DNA of 48,874 bases, taken from Colwellia sp. (GTDB taxonomy: Bacteria; Pseudomonadota; Gammaproteobacteria; Enterobacterales; Alteromonadaceae). The notes under the pieces are model-generated. The model made no database searches and was not told the origin of the DNA. It saw nothing but the letters and a program-made list of their open reading frames with translations. The first letter of the stretch is position 1. Every line of letters starts with the position of its first letter. A program made the translations under genes and the position numbers. The stretch covers positions 143,576 through 192,449 of the forward strand of contig JABSOW010000001.1 of NCBI GenBank assembly GCA_013215465.1, written 5' to 3'. Positions 26,701 through 35,343 of this stretch are shown piece by piece.

Positions 26701-27077
26701 TTACTGAGCTTGTTACTACCCTTGCTGAAGATAACAATAGCGCCGTTTTCAATTTTGAAAAATATTTATACCATCAAGGCTCTGTTGAGTTGGCATTATT
26801 TATGTTGGATGATTATGGGCAAGATAATCATCAGCAACTTGATATGTTAATCGATGCGATGAAAGCGAAAAATTTGGATAAAGCGCAGCAAGCAATTATT
26901 GATTTACAATTAAATGCTAAAATCCTAGCTGCAGCCGAGCTAGAGGAGTTATGCACTCAATGGTTAAAATTACTCAGTGGTAATGAAATACCCACTAGCT
27001 TAAAAGAAGTGAATACTTTATTTAAAGAAACTAGAACAGCGTTGATCGCTATTGATAACTATGCCGAAAGTATTTAG
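23799..27077 (+). CDS. Degenerate hybrid sensor kinase-like protein
   Basis: A 1092-residue membrane protein with the layout of a hybrid sensor kinase of the TorS/BarA kind. It has TM1 (about 19-42), a long helical periplasmic part, TM2 (about 332-350), a coiled coil, and a region resembling dimerisation and ATPase domains (about 430-670). Two receiver-like domains (about 682-805 and 826-945) and an HPt-like bundle (about 985-1092) follow. The phosphorylation residues appear lost. No H-box is seen. The receiver Asp aligns with Ala in IVAS (first) and Glu in LISEF (second), the acidic pairs are replaced, and the HPt His aligns with Ile. It may act as a non-catalytic scaffold or sensor. The long frame is intact, so it is not a pseudogene. 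Confidence 0.72.
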   Translation: MSNKDDLAAKPLHRQFSTKLVALLLTIIVTLALIFTLFYQQSERNRLLIDDELTPLKQQFEQLQALQRTEYLVNKLLLVDSGINFVELQTELLAVNRQLLRLESTNTRLYQQWLNANKSASDIVMRIQQSHGRNEQLKQSSIIQLQLMWFSVTPIINKKIAQQALLFKQLQADHIKDKLTFSRANAYVSAIRQLHNLQQLKSLLAAVLTSFEQLTIHTSMEDFDLLRLSVEQIITQGKVLKIANKTKTMVNFNHQIDTFEDIALTQQRALAKWQDYLRLVQSYQLDLTMQSNQLIQILAEPPEKITVHVSSMLEDWQVKFNIKLTQEALSRIILLAISLSLFVFCYLLWRLREQIKITAQHSVVLIHKSICTENSGDIQANCAETQEIIGQVQSLAKLTHSEQKFQQLLEQYHAQQQVIDEQAQSLVVYSQKSNLQQLATSEQVACHLKGELQRYKYLEGNILLLLQQQQARLLNKSINNNTSKAALLCGLIPVYEQLKQFYLASDIRSKNAVLTLVDVNLINEIYAVLFNKQAEQQIVNNQLYFSYDEQLLVQAKLDFRLFRQLMHLLMDVTLLNCRGAQLHLHLQLQDKSAGQQLVHFVVKVKGDDIGALPYLVTLLIDAQTTVSQGSPLVDIFNILFAKLHGENIIAHLIDGGFQLSFELPLAIASSSIAKKPQQHKLDGTKVMLLSRNQLLTELLEKFIQSASGQIEVLVGIDSFEQQLTAKRLSKNKLELLIVASDVAQTSIDLISQQLSRLPIFLQPKLMLLQSAQLNFDRFGFYSQSEQLLCKDLFLHNIKELLVGEANTNQLLSAEQCQQSHYLASELPVLLAVHSPQQYQNLQRLLRWLGLQVQVVSHAYAQRELWQTGLYSILISEFPETSLLEMASKPLVGVAVFSLTDVMPNAEHKSYFADWRIGQLVEKSTLAELGVVLAPWLQYVKSTNNTGSSLALPEKLIGSVDEDNDEMVITELVTTLAEDNNSAVFNFEKYLYHQGSVELALFMLDDYGQDNHQQLDMLIDAMKAKNLDKAQQAIIDLQLNAKILAAAELEELCTQWLKLLSGNEIPTSLKEVNTLFKETRTALIAIDNYAESI

Positions 27078-27109
27078 CGTGGATTTAATTTAGGTGGTAA
27101 ACGACAACA

Positions 27110-28336
27110 TTAAGCATCTCTGGGAAGCCCTTTCTCAATAGAGCGAATTAATCTGGCATTAAGTCTTTGTGTGGCATTATTGTGATCGGTTGGTTTTCGT
27201 TTGTTTTGCTGCGACAGTGCCCAGTTAATATGTTCGGCGACCATAGTTGATGCGGTTGTTAATTTTTGCTCTAGTGCGGTAACAATATTGCTATCAAAAG
27301 GAGCATTGCCTAATGCCACGGCAATATTACGTTGCCAGCTTTGATAACCAATTCTTCGAATGGGGGAGCCTTGTAAGCTTGCTAAAAAATAGCTTTCACT
27401 CCAAGCAAACAACTCCAGCAATGTTACTTCGTCGAGGTGTAGTCTGGCTTGAAAGTCAGGTTCTAAACTTAATTTTGCATATTTATTCCACGGACAAATA
27501 AGTTGGCAATCATCACAACCATATATTCTATTGCCCATTAAAGGTCTGAGCTCTAGCGGAATAGGATCGGGTGATTCTATGGTGAAATATGAAATACAAC
27601 GACGCGCATCGACGACATAAGGTTCAACAATAGCTTTGGTAGGGCAAATTTTGATACAAGCCACACAACTGCCACAATCATTAACTTTTGTGATTGTATC
27701 GGTAGTCTCAACTGAGCTTACCGGTAAAGGGATATTGATTAGTAGCTCACCTAGAAAGAACCAAGAACCAGCCTCTTTATTAAGTAGTAAACTGTGTTTT
27801 CCTACCCAGCCTAAACCCGCTTTTTCGGCTAACGGTCGCTCTAAAATGGGCGCAGAATCGACAAAGGGGCGAAAACTAAAGCCTTTTTCCTTAAGATCTT
27901 CACCTTGCAAACTTTCACTATTAATCTCTTCAAAAAAGGTGGTAATTTTTTTCCCTAGCTGCTGTAAACGTTTGCGCATTAATTTATGATAATCACGACC
28001 TAACGCATAACGACTGATATAAGCGTGATGTTTGGATTTTAATATTTGCGCACATTTTGCTTGGGTTGGCAGGTAATCTAAGCGAACACTGATGACTCTG
28101 ATAGTGCCCGGCTCTAATTCAGCAGGGCGAGCACGCATTAAACCGTGTCGTGCCATGTAATCCATATTACCGTGATAATTGTTGGCTAACCACTGTTCAA
28201 GGGCTTGTTCATGTTTTGACAAATCTATATCGGTAATGCCTAATTGGGAAAAACCCAACTCTTTGCCCCAGCAGTTGATTTTTTTCACCAATTCAGGATA
28301 GTTAATAGTAGGATTATTAGCCGCTGTGTTTGTCAT
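27110..28336 (-). CDS. queG: Epoxyqueuosine reductase
   Basis: A 408-residue QueG, the cobalamin- and iron-sulfur-dependent enzyme that reduces epoxyqueuosine to queuosine in tRNA. Two 4Fe-4S clusters are read from CGSCVACIKICP (about residues 222-233) and GCDDCQLICPW (about 274-284). The N-terminal half shows the cobalamin-binding QueG region (MRARPAELEPGTIRVISVRL), and the C terminus is a helical repeat. It is divergent from nnr across 49 bases, the usual gammaproteobacterial arrangement. Confidence 0.96.
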   Translation of the reverse strand: MTNTAANNPTINYPELVKKINCWGKELGFSQLGITDIDLSKHEQALEQWLANNYHGNMDYMARHGLMRARPAELEPGTIRVISVRLDYLPTQAKCAQILKSKHHAYISRYALGRDYHKLMRKRLQQLGKKITTFFEEINSESLQGEDLKEKGFSFRPFVDSAPILERPLAEKAGLGWVGKHSLLLNKEAGSWFFLGELLINIPLPVSSVETTDTITKVNDCGSCVACIKICPTKAIVEPYVVDARRCISYFTIESPDPIPLELRPLMGNRIYGCDDCQLICPWNKYAKLSLEPDFQARLHLDEVTLLELFAWSESYFLASLQGSPIRRIGYQSWQRNIAVALGNAPFDSNIVTALEQKLTTASTMVAEHINWALSQQNKRKPTDHNNATQRLNARLIRSIEKGLPRDA

Positions 28337-28385
28337 TTTTAAATGAGACTATACCAATACAGGTTAAATAAGGTGTAAATTATTT

Positions 28386-29939
28386 ATGAGTTTATCACAA
28401 CTACCCATAGCAAAACATAACTGGCATTGTGCGTATAGTGCCAAGCAAGTTTTGCAAAATGAAAGCCTTGCTGCCCAAAGTCAGCAATTAGCAATGTATC
28501 AATTAATGGAACGAGCTGGCAGTGCGGCTTTTGAACAGCTACAGCAGCATTGGCCTGACACTAATACTATTTTAGTACTATGTGGCAAAGGTAATAATGG
28601 TGGTGATGGTTTTGTTATTGCTCGCCTTGCTCATTTAGCCAATATGCAGGTTACGGTACTGTTAACCTGTGAGGTGAGCAACGTTAAAGGCGATGCATTA
28701 TGTGCTTATCAAAATATGGTTGCAGCAGGGGTAACTGAAATTGTAACCATGAATTTAATTGAGCAGGTAAATCTATTTTCTGGTGAGGTGATTGTTGATG
28801 CACTCTTTGGTATTGGCTTTTATGGCTCGTTAACTTCGCCACTGCAGCAGTTAGTTGCTGCGGTAAATGTGCATGCCGCTAATGTCTTGAGTGTCGACAT
28901 TCCATCGGGCTTATGCGCAAGTACTGGCTTTGTTGAGAGCAGCTTGGCAATTATTGCTAAGGTAACGGTGACTTTTATTGTTTATAAGCAGGGTTCACTA
29001 ACAGGGCAATCAGCAAATTTTGTTGGTGAATTGATCTTGGCTGATTTATCACTGGGAGATGTCTTTAAGCAACTAGTCACCAGTCATTATTATTTTCAAA
29101 AAGAATATCCGTTATATAATGGTGTCAGTTTTCTAACAAAACGCCTTAACACTAGCCATAAAGGGTCTATTGGACAAATTCTAGCGGTAGGTGGAGGTGT
29201 TGGTATGCCAGGCGCTATCCGTTTAGCGAGTGAAGCTGCGCTAAGATCTGGTGCAGCGTTAGTTGCGGTATGTTGTCATCAGGATAATCAGGCCTTAGTC
29301 TTTACTGGTCGACCGGAATTAATGTTAGCGCCTAATAATGCCAAACAATTAGCTAACTCTTTAGCCATGAACAAGGCAAAAATTTTCTTATTAGGGCCGG
29401 GGTTAGGGCAAACTGACTGGTCACAAAGCTTGTTTGACTCACTCGTAAACTCTTTTATTAGCGGCAAAAAAAACGGCGGTTTAGTACTTGATGCCGATGG
29501 TTTAACCTTGTTAGCTAAAACAAATTATTTTTGCTCTCGTTGGGTGTTAACGCCACATCCAAAAGAAGCGGCAACATTACTTGGTTGTGATACCGCAACA
29601 ATTGAAGCCGATCGGTTTCATGCGGTGCAAGCGATTGCTAAAAAATATGGTGGCATTTGTTTATTAAAAGGTGCAGGTACTTTGATTTCTGATGGCGATA
29701 CTGTGGTGATTAATAATACCGGTAATGCGGGTATGGCTACTGGCGGTATGGGGGATGTATTAAGTGGTATTGTTGCCGCATTAATTTTGCAAAGCGATAA
29801 CAATTTTGTTGCCACCTGTTTAGCTGTGTATATTCATGGCGCAGCAGGTGATATTATTGCTAACAGAGACGGGCAACTGGGTATGTTAGCGAGCGATTTA
29901 TTTGCACCATTGCAACGGCTAGTTAATCATTGTAGCTAA
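28386..29939 (+). CDS. nnr: Bifunctional NAD(P)H-hydrate epimerase/dehydratase
   Basis: A 517-residue fusion that repairs damaged nicotinamide cofactors. The N-terminal YjeF_N domain (1 to about 225) epimerises R and S NAD(P)H hydrate (CGKGNNGGDGFV at about 65-76; DALFGIGFYG). The C-terminal ribokinase-like YjeF_C domain (about 240-517) dehydrates the S form using ADP (GPGLGQ; LTPHPKEAATLLG; NAGMATGGMGDVLSG). It heads the tsaE-amiB-mutL-miaA-hfq gene run, 113 bases before tsaE. Confidence 0.96.
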   Translation: MSLSQLPIAKHNWHCAYSAKQVLQNESLAAQSQQLAMYQLMERAGSAAFEQLQQHWPDTNTILVLCGKGNNGGDGFVIARLAHLANMQVTVLLTCEVSNVKGDALCAYQNMVAAGVTEIVTMNLIEQVNLFSGEVIVDALFGIGFYGSLTSPLQQLVAAVNVHAANVLSVDIPSGLCASTGFVESSLAIIAKVTVTFIVYKQGSLTGQSANFVGELILADLSLGDVFKQLVTSHYYFQKEYPLYNGVSFLTKRLNTSHKGSIGQILAVGGGVGMPGAIRLASEAALRSGAALVAVCCHQDNQALVFTGRPELMLAPNNAKQLANSLAMNKAKIFLLGPGLGQTDWSQSLFDSLVNSFISGKKNGGLVLDADGLTLLAKTNYFCSRWVLTPHPKEAATLLGCDTATIEADRFHAVQAIAKKYGGICLLKGAGTLISDGDTVVINNTGNAGMATGGMGDVLSGIVAALILQSDNNFVATCLAVYIHGAAGDIIANRDGQLGMLASDLFAPLQRLVNHCS

Positions 29940-30052
29940 GGGTCTATGTTACACGCCTCGCGCTGCGATCAAAAAGCCTTTAATTCGAACAAAATTGCAA
30001 CATGAAAGGCCAAGTAGCCCTAATGTTGAATGATAGAAATGAATGAAACTTA

Positions 30053-30553
30053 ATGAAACCACTTGAATATTTTTTAGCAGATGAACGTGCAACCATTGCG
30101 GTAGGTGAAGGTTTGGCCAAGGTAGTATTAGCTCAGGCTGAGCAAATAGGTAAATCACCATCACCATTGATTGTCTACCTCAATGGCGACTTAGGCGCAG
30201 GGAAAACCACCTTAACCCGTGGCTTTGTCCGTGGTATGGGACATCAAGGTAATGTAAAAAGTCCTACTTATACCCTAGTTGAGCCTTATGAGTTACCACC
30301 ATGGCAAGTATATCATTTTGATTTATATCGCTTAGGTGATGCAGAAGAACTTGAATACATGGGTATTCGTGATTACTTTGCTGACAATTGTTGCTGCTTT
30401 ATTGAGTGGCCTGAAAAAGGCGCTGGAATTTTGGCTAAAGCTGATATAGTAATTGAACTTGCTTATCAAGATGAGCAACGTACGGTCGAGTTACGTGCTT
30501 TTTCTGCGCGTGGTGAAGCCGTGCTAGAGAGCTACTCACAGCGTCAAAAATAA
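30053..30553 (+). CDS. tsaE: tRNA threonylcarbamoyladenosine biosynthesis ATPase TsaE
   Basis: A 166-residue P-loop ATPase (LNGDLGAGKTTLTRGFVRGM, about 43-62; later VYHFDLYRLGDAEELE and CCCFIEWPEKG). TsaE works with TsaB and TsaD to place threonylcarbamoyl on A37 of ANN-decoding tRNAs. The ATG at 30053 was kept because the conserved region begins soon after; an earlier ATG (30042) is out of frame. It lies 39 bases before amiB in the conserved cell-wall and tRNA-modification operon. Confidence 0.96.
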   Translation: MKPLEYFLADERATIAVGEGLAKVVLAQAEQIGKSPSPLIVYLNGDLGAGKTTLTRGFVRGMGHQGNVKSPTYTLVEPYELPPWQVYHFDLYRLGDAEELEYMGIRDYFADNCCCFIEWPEKGAGILAKADIVIELAYQDEQRTVELRAFSARGEAVLESYSQRQK

Positions 30554-30592
30554 AGTTAATATTTTAAAAAGGTAAGGTGTTAAAGGTTGAAT

Positions 30593-31933
30593 ATGCGGTT
30601 GTTATCACTATTATTTACAGGGTTACTTTGGCTAACAATGGCGGTGGCATCATTGACGGTAAATAATACTGTCGCTGGTAATGGGACAACAATAAATAGT
30701 ATTGATGGTATTCGTGTTTGGCCAGCACCGGAAAATACTCGCATTGTTTTCGATCTTAATAGTGAAGCTGATTATAAATATTTTAGTTTAAGTAAACCTA
30801 ATCGTTTAGTGATTGATTTTAGTAATACTAAAAATAATGTCGCACTGAAAAATTTAGCAAGTCATGATCCCCGTATTAAACTGTTTCGTACCAGTAACGC
30901 CAAATCAAAGTCTAGTATTCGATTAGTGTTAGAATTGACCCAGTCATACCAACTCACCGTTTTTCCTTTAGCGCCTGCGGGGCAATATGGTAACCGCTTA
31001 GTTATTGATTTATACGATAAAAGTAGAGCTGTTAACGTGGTGTTGAAACCCAAAATTAGTCTCGGTGATATTATTATTGGTATTGATGCTGGCCACGGTG
31101 GTGAAGATCCCGGCTCTATTGGTGCTAAAGGTACTTATGAGAAAAGAGTTACCTTAGCAATAGCTAAAAAATTACAAGCCTTAATCAATAAAGAAAAAGG
31201 TATGAAAGCGGTTATGATCCGTTCTGGCGATTATTATGTCGATTTAAATCGTCGTACTAGTTTAGCAAGACAAAAGAATGTTGATTTTTTAGTCTCAATT
31301 CATGCCGATGCTTTTCGTACCCCAGGCCCTAGTGGCGCCTCTGTTTGGGTTGTCACCCAAAAACGTGCCGAGTCTGAATTAGCGCGATGGTTATTAAAGC
31401 GGGAACAAAAATCTGAATTGCTAGGCGGCGGCGGTGGCGTTATTAAAAATACTTCAGACAGTCATTTAGCTCTAGCCTTGGCTGATATGAGTAAAGAACA
31501 TTCGTTAGGGGTTAGCTTTGGCGTAGCGAATAAGGTTATTTCTCAATTAAAAAAAGTAACCAAAATGCATAAAAAAACGCCTCAAAATGGTAATTTTTCC
31601 GTATTAAAGTCATCAGATATTCCGTCAATATTAGTCGAGACTGGCTTTATCTCTAATCATAAAGAAGAGAAAAATCTCACTTGGTCTAAATATCAGCATT
31701 CATTAGCAAGCGCTATTCACCGTGGCATTCGTAATTATTTTATGGCACATCCATTAACGGGTAGTTATTTTGCTGCGATGGGCTATAAAAGTCATAAAGT
31801 GCGCAGTGGCGAGTCTTTATCGGTGTTAGCGCAGCGCTATAAGATTTCAATGGCAACATTAAAATCAGTAAATAATTTAAAATCTAATGCCTTACGCATT
31901 GGTCAAACCCTAAAAATCCCTCGAGCGGGATGA
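30593..31933 (+). CDS. amiB: N-acetylmuramoyl-L-alanine amidase AmiB-type
   Basis: A 446-residue periplasmic murein hydrolase that separates daughter cells. It has a signal peptide (MRLLSLLFTGLLWLTMAVAS), an AMIN domain for septal targeting (about 35-140), an Amidase_3 zinc domain (about 165-385; IGIDAGHGGEDPGSIG, later VETGFISNHKEE with the catalytic Glu), and a C-terminal LysM domain (about 399-444, HKVRSGESLSVLAQRY). I chose ATG 30593 because AAAGG lies six bases upstream; a TTG at 30587 in the same frame would have no spacing to that site. mutL follows after 36 bases. Confidence 0.95.
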   Translation: MRLLSLLFTGLLWLTMAVASLTVNNTVAGNGTTINSIDGIRVWPAPENTRIVFDLNSEADYKYFSLSKPNRLVIDFSNTKNNVALKNLASHDPRIKLFRTSNAKSKSSIRLVLELTQSYQLTVFPLAPAGQYGNRLVIDLYDKSRAVNVVLKPKISLGDIIIGIDAGHGGEDPGSIGAKGTYEKRVTLAIAKKLQALINKEKGMKAVMIRSGDYYVDLNRRTSLARQKNVDFLVSIHADAFRTPGPSGASVWVVTQKRAESELARWLLKREQKSELLGGGGGVIKNTSDSHLALALADMSKEHSLGVSFGVANKVISQLKKVTKMHKKTPQNGNFSVLKSSDIPSILVETGFISNHKEEKNLTWSKYQHSLASAIHRGIRNYFMAHPLTGSYFAAMGYKSHKVRSGESLSVLAQRYKISMATLKSVNNLKSNALRIGQTLKIPRAG

Positions 31934-31969
31934 TTTTTTGAATATACAGTTGTTGAGCCTTACCATATT

Positions 31970-33865
31970 ATGACCATTGCAATACTCCCCGCGCGTTTAG
32001 CAAACCAAATTGCTGCCGGAGAAGTGGTAGAAAGACCCGCTTCAGTTATTAAAGAATTAGTTGAAAATAGCTTAGATGCAGGGGCCACAACCATTCATAT
32101 TGAAGTGGATAAAGGCGGCGTTAAACGTATTCGCATTTCGGACAATGGCATCGGTATTGTTAAAGACGAATTAACCTTAGCACTGAGTCGCCATGCGACC
32201 AGTAAGATAAAAAACCTTAATGATTTAGAAGCTATTAATAGCTTAGGTTTTCGCGGTGAAGCGTTGGCGAGTATCAGTTCAGTGGCACGTTTAACGTTAA
32301 CCTCAAAACCCCAAAGTCAGCCAACTGCTTGGCAAGCGAATGCGGAAGGTCGAGATATGACGGTAACGGTCACCCCTGCGGCACATCCTGACGGCACAAC
32401 TATTGAGGTATTAGACTTATTTTTTAATACTCCAGCTCGACGAAAATTTTTACGTACTGATAAAACTGAATTTAATCATATCGATGAGGTTATTCGTCGC
32501 ATTGCTTTAGCGCATTTTGAGGTCACGTTTACCTTAACACATAATGGCAAAACCATTCGTCAGTATCGTGCCGTTACCAATAAAGCACAAAATGCTAAGC
32601 GTGTTGCTATGGTCTGCGGGCAAAAATTTATCGACCATGCCATTGAAGTCGATTGCCAACACGATAATATGCGTTTTACTGGTTGGCTTGCTAAGCCGAG
32701 CTTCGCCCGTAATCAAAATGATCTCAGTTATAGTTATGTTAACGGACGTATGATGCGTGACAAATTAATTAATCATGCTATTCGTCAAGCCTATGCCGAT
32801 TTATTGCCCGTTGACACCTATCCCGCTTTTGTGTTGTTTTTAGCGCTTGATTATCGAGAGGTTGATGTCAATGTGCATCCGGCTAAGCATGAAGTGCGTT
32901 TTCATCAAAGTCGTTACGTACATGACTTTATTTACTCAGTTTGCCACAAGGCTCTAATGAGTAATTCGTTAGCTTTAGATCTTAATGATGAAACGCAAAC
33001 GGCGCCATCAGCAAAAGAGCCTAGCGTTGATAATGTACAATACGCACACCCAGAGTATATTCAACCTTTGCAGCAGGTTAAGGAAACTACTTATAGAGCT
33101 AATGTTACCAAAGGCAGCTATGGCCAACGTGATTCGATAACCCGTACCGCCGTGCAAAACTATCAGCAATTAATGACGCCTGTTATTACCGTTGAGAATG
33201 AGCAGCAAGCTTGCGAAGAAAAATCGCCAGTTGTAAGTAAGGGGGATCCGCCAGAAGGGCATTTTTTTCTCACTATTGAACAAGGTGCTTACGGAGTTTT
33301 TAAACAAGATAATAGCTTACATCTGTTATCTCTGTTGGCGTTGTCGTATCAGGTTAATAAAAATAGAATAGCAAAAAGTTGGCAACAAAATGTGTCAGGC
33401 TCCATCACTAAGTTAGTTAGCCAACCATTATTATTACCTGTCGTGCTAACACTTTCTAAGCAACAACTGACCACAGTCAATAGTCATCATGCACGGCTTG
33501 AATTGGCGGGTATCATTTGTGTTATTCAGCCTAAAACTAACGGCAAGCAACAAGTACAAATACGTCAATTTCCCGCTCTATTACGGGATAAAGACGTAAC
33601 TAGCAGTTTTATTACTATTATCGATATCTTATTATCAACGGCTGAAAGTGACGGTAATAATCAACAGGTTGACCATGATAGCGATATTATTTGTGCTATT
33701 GCTAAGGCTATGATTGCTACTGAATATAGCATTGCTCAAGCACAATCGCTGTGGTTAAGCGCTAAAAAAGAGCTGTCAGATGAATTAATCGAGTATTTGC
33801 TCTTGAATTCTGTTGCTCTTGACCTCACATCTGAAATTAAGCAAATAAAGGCTAATACCAATTGA
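31970..33865 (+). CDS. mutL: DNA mismatch repair protein MutL
   Basis: A 631-residue GHKL ATPase that links MutS mismatch recognition to MutH and UvrD. The ATP-site motifs are ENSLDAGAT, DNGIGI and SLGFRGEALASI in the first 110 residues, with DVNVHPAKHEVRF near 300-312. The linker (about 340-440) is Gln-rich and poorly conserved, and the C-terminal dimerisation domain lacks the DQHAxxE endonuclease motif, as expected for bacteria using MutH. The last four codons and stop overlap the left arm of an imperfect inverted repeat (33855-33908). miaA begins 70 bases later. Confidence 0.96.
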   Translation: MTIAILPARLANQIAAGEVVERPASVIKELVENSLDAGATTIHIEVDKGGVKRIRISDNGIGIVKDELTLALSRHATSKIKNLNDLEAINSLGFRGEALASISSVARLTLTSKPQSQPTAWQANAEGRDMTVTVTPAAHPDGTTIEVLDLFFNTPARRKFLRTDKTEFNHIDEVIRRIALAHFEVTFTLTHNGKTIRQYRAVTNKAQNAKRVAMVCGQKFIDHAIEVDCQHDNMRFTGWLAKPSFARNQNDLSYSYVNGRMMRDKLINHAIRQAYADLLPVDTYPAFVLFLALDYREVDVNVHPAKHEVRFHQSRYVHDFIYSVCHKALMSNSLALDLNDETQTAPSAKEPSVDNVQYAHPEYIQPLQQVKETTYRANVTKGSYGQRDSITRTAVQNYQQLMTPVITVENEQQACEEKSPVVSKGDPPEGHFFLTIEQGAYGVFKQDNSLHLLSLLALSYQVNKNRIAKSWQQNVSGSITKLVSQPLLLPVVLTLSKQQLTTVNSHHARLELAGIICVIQPKTNGKQQVQIRQFPALLRDKDVTSSFITIIDILLSTAESDGNNQQVDHDSDIICAIAKAMIATEYSIAQAQSLWLSAKKELSDELIEYLLLNSVALDLTSEIKQIKANTN

Positions 33866-33908
33866 AATAATTCTCACTAAGCGGTGTATTCATTAATTCA
33901 ATTGATAT
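33855..33908. repeat. Imperfect inverted repeat spanning the mutL stop
   Basis: Arms 33855-33872 (starting ATACCAATTGAA) and 33891-33908 pair at 15 of 18 positions around an 18-base loop. The left arm contains the mutL stop codon (33863-33865). The ATACCAA ends resemble other inverted repeats in this window (46450-46510), suggesting a dispersed element family. Confidence 0.6.
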
Positions 33909-33935
33909 AAATTACAAACAAAGAAGAATTAATCT

Positions 33936-34886
33936 GTGTCTGAAAAGAGTTCATCAATAAAGCAACCACCTGTTATATGTTTAATGGGGCCAACAGCGTC
34001 GGGTAAAACTGCTTTAGCATTGGCGCTGTGTGATGCGCTGCCGTGTGACATTGTTAGTGTTGATTCGGCGTTAATTTATCAAGATATGGATATTGGTACT
34101 GCTAAACCAACTGTTGAAGAGTTAGCGAAATATCCACATGGTTTAATTAATCTTCGTGATGCTGCGCAAAGTTATTCAGCGGCTGACTTTTGTCATGATG
34201 CCTTAGCTGAAATTGAAAAAATTAGAGCGAACAACCGTATACCTTTGTTGGTTGGCGGTACCATGATGTACTTTAAAAGTTTAATTGACGGTATTTCACC
34301 TTTGCCAGCTGCTAATAGCGATATTCGTCAACAAATAGCAGTAGAAGCAGAGCAAAGTAGCTGGCAGGCTATGCATGAGCAATTACAACAAGTTGATAGT
34401 GTGTCAGCTAAACGAATACATCCGAATGATCCTCAACGTATTACTAGGGCATTAGAAGTATTTCGGTTAACGGGTAACAATTTAACACAATTAACGGCAA
34501 TTAAGGGTGCTAAGCTCGATGGTGATGTTTTACAATTCGCCATAACACCGCAAGAGCGTAGTACCTTACATGCACGAATAGAACTTCGTTATCAACAAAT
34601 GATAGCGCAAGGTTTTGAGCAAGAGGTGATAAAGCTGAAAGCACGCGGTGATTTACATGATAATTTACCGTCAATTCGTTGCGTTGGCTATCGACAAATG
34701 TGGCAATATCTCAATGGTGAATTTGATCATAAAGAGATGGTTTTTCGAGGGATTTGTGCCACTAGGCAATTAGCTAAACGACAGTTAACTTGGCTTCGTA
34801 GTTGGCAAAATTTACATTGGCTAACCACAGACGATAGAACAAATTTGGCGCAAGTGTTGGCATTAGTTGGCAAATGTTCACAATGA
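33936..34886 (+). CDS. miaA: tRNA dimethylallyltransferase
   Basis: A 316-residue enzyme that adds a dimethylallyl group to A37 of tRNAs reading UNN codons. The P loop [14 protein letters not shown] is at about 17-30, [16 protein letters not shown] at about 45-60, and [15 protein letters not shown] in the substrate region. The start is GTG at 33936, with AGAAGAA upstream. It precedes hfq by 158 bases, in the order mutL-miaA-hfq-hflX-hflK-hflC seen in Escherichia. Confidence 0.97.
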   Translation: MSEKSSSIKQPPVICLMGPTASGKTALALALCDALPCDIVSVDSALIYQDMDIGTAKPTVEELAKYPHGLINLRDAAQSYSAADFCHDALAEIEKIRANNRIPLLVGGTMMYFKSLIDGISPLPAANSDIRQQIAVEAEQSSWQAMHEQLQQVDSVSAKRIHPNDPQRITRALEVFRLTGNNLTQLTAIKGAKLDGDVLQFAITPQERSTLHARIELRYQQMIAQGFEQEVIKLKARGDLHDNLPSIRCVGYRQMWQYLNGEFDHKEMVFRGICATRQLAKRQLTWLRSWQNLHWLTTDDRTNLAQVLALVGKCSQ

Positions 34887-34934
34887 TGGCTATAAATATA
34901 CTCGCTATCATTAAGCAATATTAAAATATTGGTG

Positions 34935-34940
34935 TATAAT
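34935..34940 (+). promoter_or_regulatory. Candidate hfq promoter -10 box
   Basis: TATAAT lies 104 bases before the hfq start, after a short hairpin (CAATATT-AA-AATATTG, 34916-34931) just past miaA. No good -35 is seen at the normal spacing, so the assignment is tentative; hfq promoters within or after miaA are known in Escherichia. Confidence 0.4.
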
Positions 34941-34982
34941 TAATTGGTTATATGCTGAGGATTAGCAGAATTTACATTTATT

Positions 34983-35007
34983 ATTAATCAAAATGCTTTT
35001 GATTAAT
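34983..35007 (+). repeat. Perfect hairpin in the hfq leader
   Basis: ATTAATCAAAA (34983-34993) and its exact complement (34997-35007) are separated by only TGC, giving an 11-bp A+T-rich hairpin 38 bases before the hfq ATG. No continuous T run follows, so it is not a clear terminator. It may shape the hfq mRNA leader, where Hfq autoregulation acts in other bacteria. Confidence 0.5.
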
Positions 35008-35044
35008 TACTTTTTACTTAATAATAAAAAAAAGGAGCCATCTA

Positions 35045-35290
35045 ATGGCAAAAGGTCAATCGTTACAAGACCCATTTTTGAATGCATTACGTCGTGATCG
35101 TATTCCAGTTGCAATATATTTAGTTAATGGTATTAAACTACAAGGACAAGTAGAGTCATTCGATCAATTTGTTATCTTATTGAAGAACACTGTTAGCCAA
35201 ATGGTTTATAAGCATGCTATTTCAACTGTTGTACCTGCTCGTGCGGTAAACACAGCCCCTATGGTTAATCAAACAGATGCGGACGAGTAG
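35045..35290 (+). CDS. hfq: RNA chaperone Hfq
   Basis: An 81-residue Sm-like protein, short because it lacks the long unstructured C-terminal tail of Escherichia Hfq. Sm1 ([20 protein letters not shown] and on) and Sm2 ([12 protein letters not shown], about 59-70) are intact. It forms a ring hexamer that pairs small RNAs with mRNAs. AAAGGAG lies eight bases before the ATG. hflX follows after 53 bases. Confidence 0.98.
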   Translation: MAKGQSLQDPFLNALRRDRIPVAIYLVNGIKLQGQVESFDQFVILLKNTVSQMVYKHAISTVVPARAVNTAPMVNQTDADE

Positions 35291-35343
35291 TCAACTTTTA
35301 CTATTGATAATGAGTTTCATGAAAACATATAGGTTTAACGCAG

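Noticed and set aside
30587..30592. TTG start for amiB
   Set aside because: The AAAGG ribosome-binding sequence would touch the TTG; the ATG six bases later has proper spacing and begins a normal signal peptide.
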